DNA of 10,156 nucleotides from Choanephora cucurbitarum. Lineage: Eukaryota > Mucoromycota > Mucoromycetes > Mucorales > Choanephoraceae. The translations under genes were made by a program, and so were the position numbers. Each line of letters opens with the position of its first letter. The stretch's first letter is position 1. Where the stretch lies: assembly GCA_025331435.1 (NCBI GenBank), contig JAIWNI010000353.1, positions 1 to 10,156 of the forward strand, read 5' to 3'. Below the pieces are notes generated by a model. It was given only the letters and a program-made list of their open reading frames with translations, did no database searches and had not been told where the DNA came from. Shown in pieces: positions 6,913 through 10,156 of the stretch.

Positions 6913-7104
6913 TTGGTTACACCCAAGCTGCCGATCCTATCCAAGGTCATAGCAAATACTGCTATAGGTAACACACGCGATCCACTTGTACCACCTGACT
7001 CTCTTGACCTCAGTTATGCTAACTTTTCTCCTTATACTGCTTCTTTGGTAGGTTTGCTAGATCTCACTTTGGGGATCGCCATCAAGATGGCATCGTGTTG
7101 CTAG
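6913..7104 (+). CDS. Short non-repetitive open frame, possibly an exon (unit B copy)
   Basis: Identical in sequence to the 2889-3080 frame, including the internal intron-like segment, here at 6968-7051. Confidence 0.2.
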   Translation: MVTPKLPILSKVIANTAIGNTRDPLVPPDSLDLSYANFSPYTASLVGLLDLTLGIAIKMASCC

Positions 7105-7286
7105 ACTCTTGAGAGAGCCGCTCTTTTGAGTTCTAGTCATATCCGCTTCAAGTCCGTTTGGTGTCTACAGGTGGTAGATTACCTGTTTTTGCTTCAAGGC
7201 TGACCGTTATTACCGCTTTATGATGTTGATGCTCTGGTGTTCTGGTGTTACCGCTATATGACCGAAAGTATAGCGAAGGGTATAGT

Positions 7287-7332
7287 AGACATGCACGCAC
7301 ACACACACCACACACACACACACGCGCACATA
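7287..7332 (+). repeat. (CA)n tract with inverted flanks (unit B)
   Basis: Same block, with one interruption (ACACCACAC) near 7309. An extra G follows at about 7347, which changes the frame of anything crossing it. Confidence 0.8.
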
Positions 7333-7365
7333 TAGATACATATTCGGGGTAAGCAAAGCAAGACC

Positions 7366-7449
7366 ATCCAAGACTGCCGCAAAGCTATCCAAGACTACCG
7401 CAAAGCTATTCAAGACTACCGCAAGGCTATCCAAGACTACCGCAAGGCA
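7366..7449 (+). repeat. 21-bp minisatellite, four copies (unit B)
   Basis: Same four copies with the same internal variants as in unit A. Confidence 0.95.
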
Positions 7450-7483
7450 ACCATAAGACAAGACAAGACCTCCATAAGACTTT

Positions 7484-7554
7484 GTAAGTATCGTTCCTAT
7501 CCACTTGAAGAGCTGTATCACTAACCTTATTTTTTACCCTTCTTTCTTTCGTAG
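7484..7554 (+). other. Strong candidate intron, 71 bp (unit B)
   Basis: Donor, CACTAAC, pyrimidine tract and acceptor are all identical to those at 3458-3528. The alternative acceptor 24 bases downstream is also preserved. Confidence 0.6.
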
Positions 7555-7826
7555 ATAATGGTGTGCTTTCTCTTCTAGGCCTCTATCCCGATCGCGATCG
7601 TTGGTGTTCAAGACTGTCAAACTCTCTTCCGCTTCCGACTTCCGCGATACCGTATGCTTCTGGTTATCTATGCTTTTGGTGTTCTCTGCTGTGATTTCTT
7701 TGTTCTCTGATTCTGGTGTTTTCCTGGTATGATCTCTCTATTCCTCTCTCTCACACTCTTAATCTGGTGTTCTATGCTTTGGGTTTCATTGTTCTATGCT
7801 CTTGGTGTTTCTATGCTTTTGGTGTT

Positions 7827-8175
7827 TCTTTGATTTGGTCTCTTTGTTCTGGTGCTTTGGTGTTGCTATGCTCTGATCTCTCTATTCTGGTGCTTTGGTG
7901 TTTCTCTGATTTGGTCTCTTTGTTCTGGTGCTTTGGTGTTGCTATGCTCTGATCTCTCTATTCTGGTGCTTTGGTGTTTCTCTGATTTGGTCTCTTTGTT
8001 CTGGTGCTTTGGTGTTGCTATGCTCTGATCTCTCTATTCTGGTGCTTTGGTGTTTCTCTGATTTGGTCTCTCTATTCTGGTGCTTTGGTGTTGCTATGCT
8101 CTGATCTCTCCATTCTGGTGCTTTGGTGTTTCTCTGATTTGGTCTCTCTTATTCTGGTGCTTTGGTGTTACTATG
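7827..8175. repeat. 76-bp minisatellite, second array (unit B/C junction)
   Basis: This is the counterpart of the 3800-4148 array, with the same number of 76-base steps and the same A-poor composition. One extra T near 8149 and a C-to-A change near 8195 distinguish it from the first array. It crosses the B/C boundary as drawn here, which shows that the chosen boundary is arbitrary. Confidence 0.92.
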
Positions 8176-8263
8176 ACTTGGTTCCCCTCTCTTACACTGG
8201 TGATGTATGCTTTTGGTGATGTATGTCTTGGGCCCCTTTCTGCCTATCTCTCAAGCTCTGGGA

Positions 8264-8310
8264 TTCTATGCTTTGGTGTTTCTATGCTTTGGTGTTTCTA
8301 TGCTTTGGTG
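8264..8310. repeat. 16-bp direct triplication (unit C)
   Basis: Same three-copy run as in units A and B. It is followed by a one-base deletion (GTGCTCGG instead of GTGCTTCGG). Confidence 0.84.
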
Positions 8311-8348
8311 CTCGGTGATATGTCTCTTTTGGATTGATGATCAACTAG

Positions 8349-8587
8349 GTACTTATCATTTACAGTTCATGTACAACCTTACTAACGTTTATTCTCTTCT
8401 TCTCTTTTTTTTTTGTGCATACGTGTGTGTGTGTGTGTGTGCGTATATATGTATGTCTACTAACCTTTCTTTTTTCTATCCTAGTTCTTATGCTGTGCGA
8501 GCTTACACTACTAACCTCTTTCTTTTTTTTGTGTGTGTGTGTATGTGTGTATATATGTATGTCTACTAACACTTTTTTTATTATTAG
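8349..8587 (+). repeat. Duplicated branch-point / pyrimidine / (GT)n module (unit C)
   Basis: TACTAAC is preserved at 8380-8386, 8458-8464, 8509-8515 and 8564-8570, although this copy has several nearby indels. The upstream donor-like site reads GTACTT instead of GTAACT because one A is missing, which would weaken it if real. Confidence 0.73.
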
Positions 8588-8815
8588 TAAACTTCGTTCA
8601 TTGTTATATGACCTACTATGGTCTATATTTTTTTTTTAAAATTAGTATTCTTTTACTCTAAATCCATAAATAAAACTTGATTTAAATTAGTGCTTCCTAC
8701 TGAATCACCTAAATCACATTTCAATCACGTCGTCTAAACCATACTGTTCCTGCAAAAAAGTTGGGAGATACAGCATCAGCTAAAGAAAGCTGCACTTGAC
8801 TCAAAATCGCTTAAC

Positions 8816-9397
8816 CTTATTAGGCTCAATCTCATTAGGTTGGATCTCATTAGGCTGGATTACATTAAAGTTGGTCTCATAAGGCACAGTTTTCATTGTG
8901 GTCAATTTGATTGTATTCACTTTTAGTGTCATCAAACTCATAATGCTCAATCTCGTTAGACTGGATCTCATTGGGCTCAATTTCATTATATTCATTTTCA
9001 ATGTCATCAAATTCTTAATGCTTCATTTTATTATACCCACTTTCATTGTGCTCAAATTCATTGTGTTTGATTTCCTTATGCCCAGTTTCATTGTGCTTGA
9101 TTTCATTATGTTTGATTTCATTGCGCTTGATTTCATTGTGCTTCGATTTCAGTATTCTCAACTTCATCACACTTCCTTGCTGTATGATCACTTCTTCCTT
9201 ACTCATTCTTACTATCCTCATTATCAGTACGCTCATTGTCAGTACGCTTATTATCAGTAAACTTATCAATAAGACACTCATTTTCAGTATACTCGTTGTT
9301 AGTATACACAGTGTTAGTATAATCAGTGTCGGTACACTAGTTCTCACTACACTCATTGTTGGCATAAGTCTCGTTGGTATGGTCATAGCTACTGAAT
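8816..9397. repeat. Degenerate 15-bp minisatellite (unit C)
   Basis: Same array. One extra T near 8892 breaks the phase of the first third against the rest. Confidence 0.87.
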
Positions 9398-9518
9398 GTG
9401 TTTGCACTGCTTATAGCCTAGTTATGGGCTTATTAACTGGAACTTACTCTGCATATATATTTATGGTAGGAAGGGTTCCTTTTCATCCAAATTTATCGTG
9501 ACTACATGTTCATGAACG

Positions 9519-10156
9519 ATGAAACTGCCTGAGAGTCTGCCCTTTTTGTATAGTTTATGCTTTGTCTGTAGTCAAGCCTTTACGCCCTTATTCTAACTAA
9601 TCTTGCAGTATCAAAGTCTCGTTAGATGTACTTGAAGATATGATCCAACCGATTAAACTCCGCTCTAATCAGAGTGCGCAAGTAATGCAACATGATGCAT
9701 TTTAACATTGATGCTTCTTGATGTTGATGTATTTGAGGGTGTTTATGTGTAGTTAGTCTATGATTGTGTAGGGTTGATTACAAAGATGCTAAAGATAACG
9801 GTGATGCCGGCTATGATGATATTGATGACTATGATAACACTGAAGATCATGATAACACTGATGACTATGCTAACACTGAAGACTATGATAACACGATGAC
9901 TATAATAATACTGATGACTATAATATACTGATGAGGATGGTCTTACTGGATAGAAATACTTTTGATAATAACGACACTGATGAGGGGTGAGAATATTGAT
10001 CAGTATGATAATATTGATGAGATATAATAATAGGGATGAACATGACATAGTGATGAGCATGATAATAGTGATGATGAGATGATCTAGTGATGAGCATGAT
10101 AATAGTGATGAGCAGAATAGTGATGAGCATGATAAATTGATGAGCATGATAATGCT
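9519..10156 (+). pseudogene. Acidic hexapeptide-repeat gene (unit C), frame-broken and cut by the window end
   Basis: The start (9519) and the first exon are intact. An extra T in the second exon (CCGATTAAAC near 9654) shifts the frame, and the hexapeptide region from about 9890 onward carries numerous one- and two-base losses and gains. The final intron and last exon lie outside the window. Since the errors cluster towards the end of the window and affect repeats and non-coding bases alike, I infer sequencing or assembly error rather than a genuine pseudogene. Confidence 0.45.
10030..10156 (+). repeat. 18-bp minisatellite (unit C, disordered)
   Basis: The GATGAGCATGATAATAGT theme is still visible but is broken by irregular deletions and a GATGAGATGATCTAGTGATG segment. 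The array is cut by the window end. Confidence 0.8.

Larger units (their letters stand above)
4025..8051. repeat. 4-kb tandem unit, copy B (complete)
   Basis: This is the second full copy, directly abutting copy A with no spacer. Compared with A, the interior is essentially identical apart from homopolymer lengths, such as the A-runs near 2525/6550 and the T-runs near 2590/6615, and one interruption in the (CA)n tract near 7309. It has the fewest apparent errors of the three copies in the 5' region, so it is the best reference for the unit. Confidence 0.97.
8052..10156. repeat. 4-kb tandem unit, copy C (partial, runs off the window)
   Basis: This is the first 2.1 kb of a third copy, in the same orientation. 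It contains many one-base indels and, beyond about 9890, frequent deletions inside the 18-bp repeats. The density of frame-breaking indels rises sharply towards the window end. That pattern is more like a poorly supported contig end than natural decay. Confidence 0.95.

Noticed and set aside
1..10156. Ribosomal DNA repeat or intergenic spacer
   Set aside because: Unit size and tandem layout would be compatible with a spacer fragment, but a complete period contains no recognisable 18S, 5.8S, 28S or 5S sequence.

Overview
The window is not a conventional gene cluster. It is a head-to-tail tandem array of one unit of about 4.02-4.03 kb: unit A 1-4024, unit B 4025-8051, and the first half of unit C 8052-10156. 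The copies are almost identical. Most differences are single-base indels, many in homopolymers, concentrated near the two ends of the window and around 7300-8400. This looks like long-read consensus error or very recent amplification. No rRNA, tRNA, transposase, reverse transcriptase, replication protein or other conserved protein family was recognised.

The organism looks like a eukaryote, most likely an ascomycete-type fungus. This rests on compact + strand introns of about 60-140 bp with GTAAGT/GTATGT-type donors, CTAAC or TACTAAC branch points close to the acceptor, and YAG acceptors. The DNA is AT-rich with many homopolymers, (GT)n/(CA)n tracts and several minisatellites. The species cannot be named from the sequence.

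Layout of one unit (unit A numbering): the tail of an A-depleted 76-bp minisatellite (1-124) and a 16-bp triplication (209-255); a duplicated module with four TACTAAC branch motifs, pyrimidine tracts and (GT)n (295-534); a poly(A)-like signal (618); a degenerate 15-bp minisatellite (765-1345); a TATA-like site (1402); a candidate four-exon gene (1467-2216) encoding a very acidic protein built on a hexapeptide repeat; a poly(A)-like signal (2526); a featureless AT-rich stretch (2217-2888); a short non-repetitive open frame containing a possible in-frame intron (2889-3080); a (CA)n tract (3271-3300); a 21-bp minisatellite (3340-3423) ending near a textbook fungal intron (3458-3528); then a T/G/C-rich region that leads into the 76-bp minisatellite (3800-4148) across the unit boundary.

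The most interesting readings are these. (1) A 176-residue acidic repeat protein can be assembled through three introns, with every junction in frame. (2) The (CA)n block and the (GT)n blocks share their flanks in inverted orientation, so a + strand RNA could fold a long hairpin around the 21-bp repeat, its intron and the A-depleted region. (3) The branch-point/pyrimidine/(GT)n module is tandemly duplicated. Whether the 4-kb unit is a chromosomal macrosatellite, a circular element read more than once, or an assembly artefact cannot be decided from this window.
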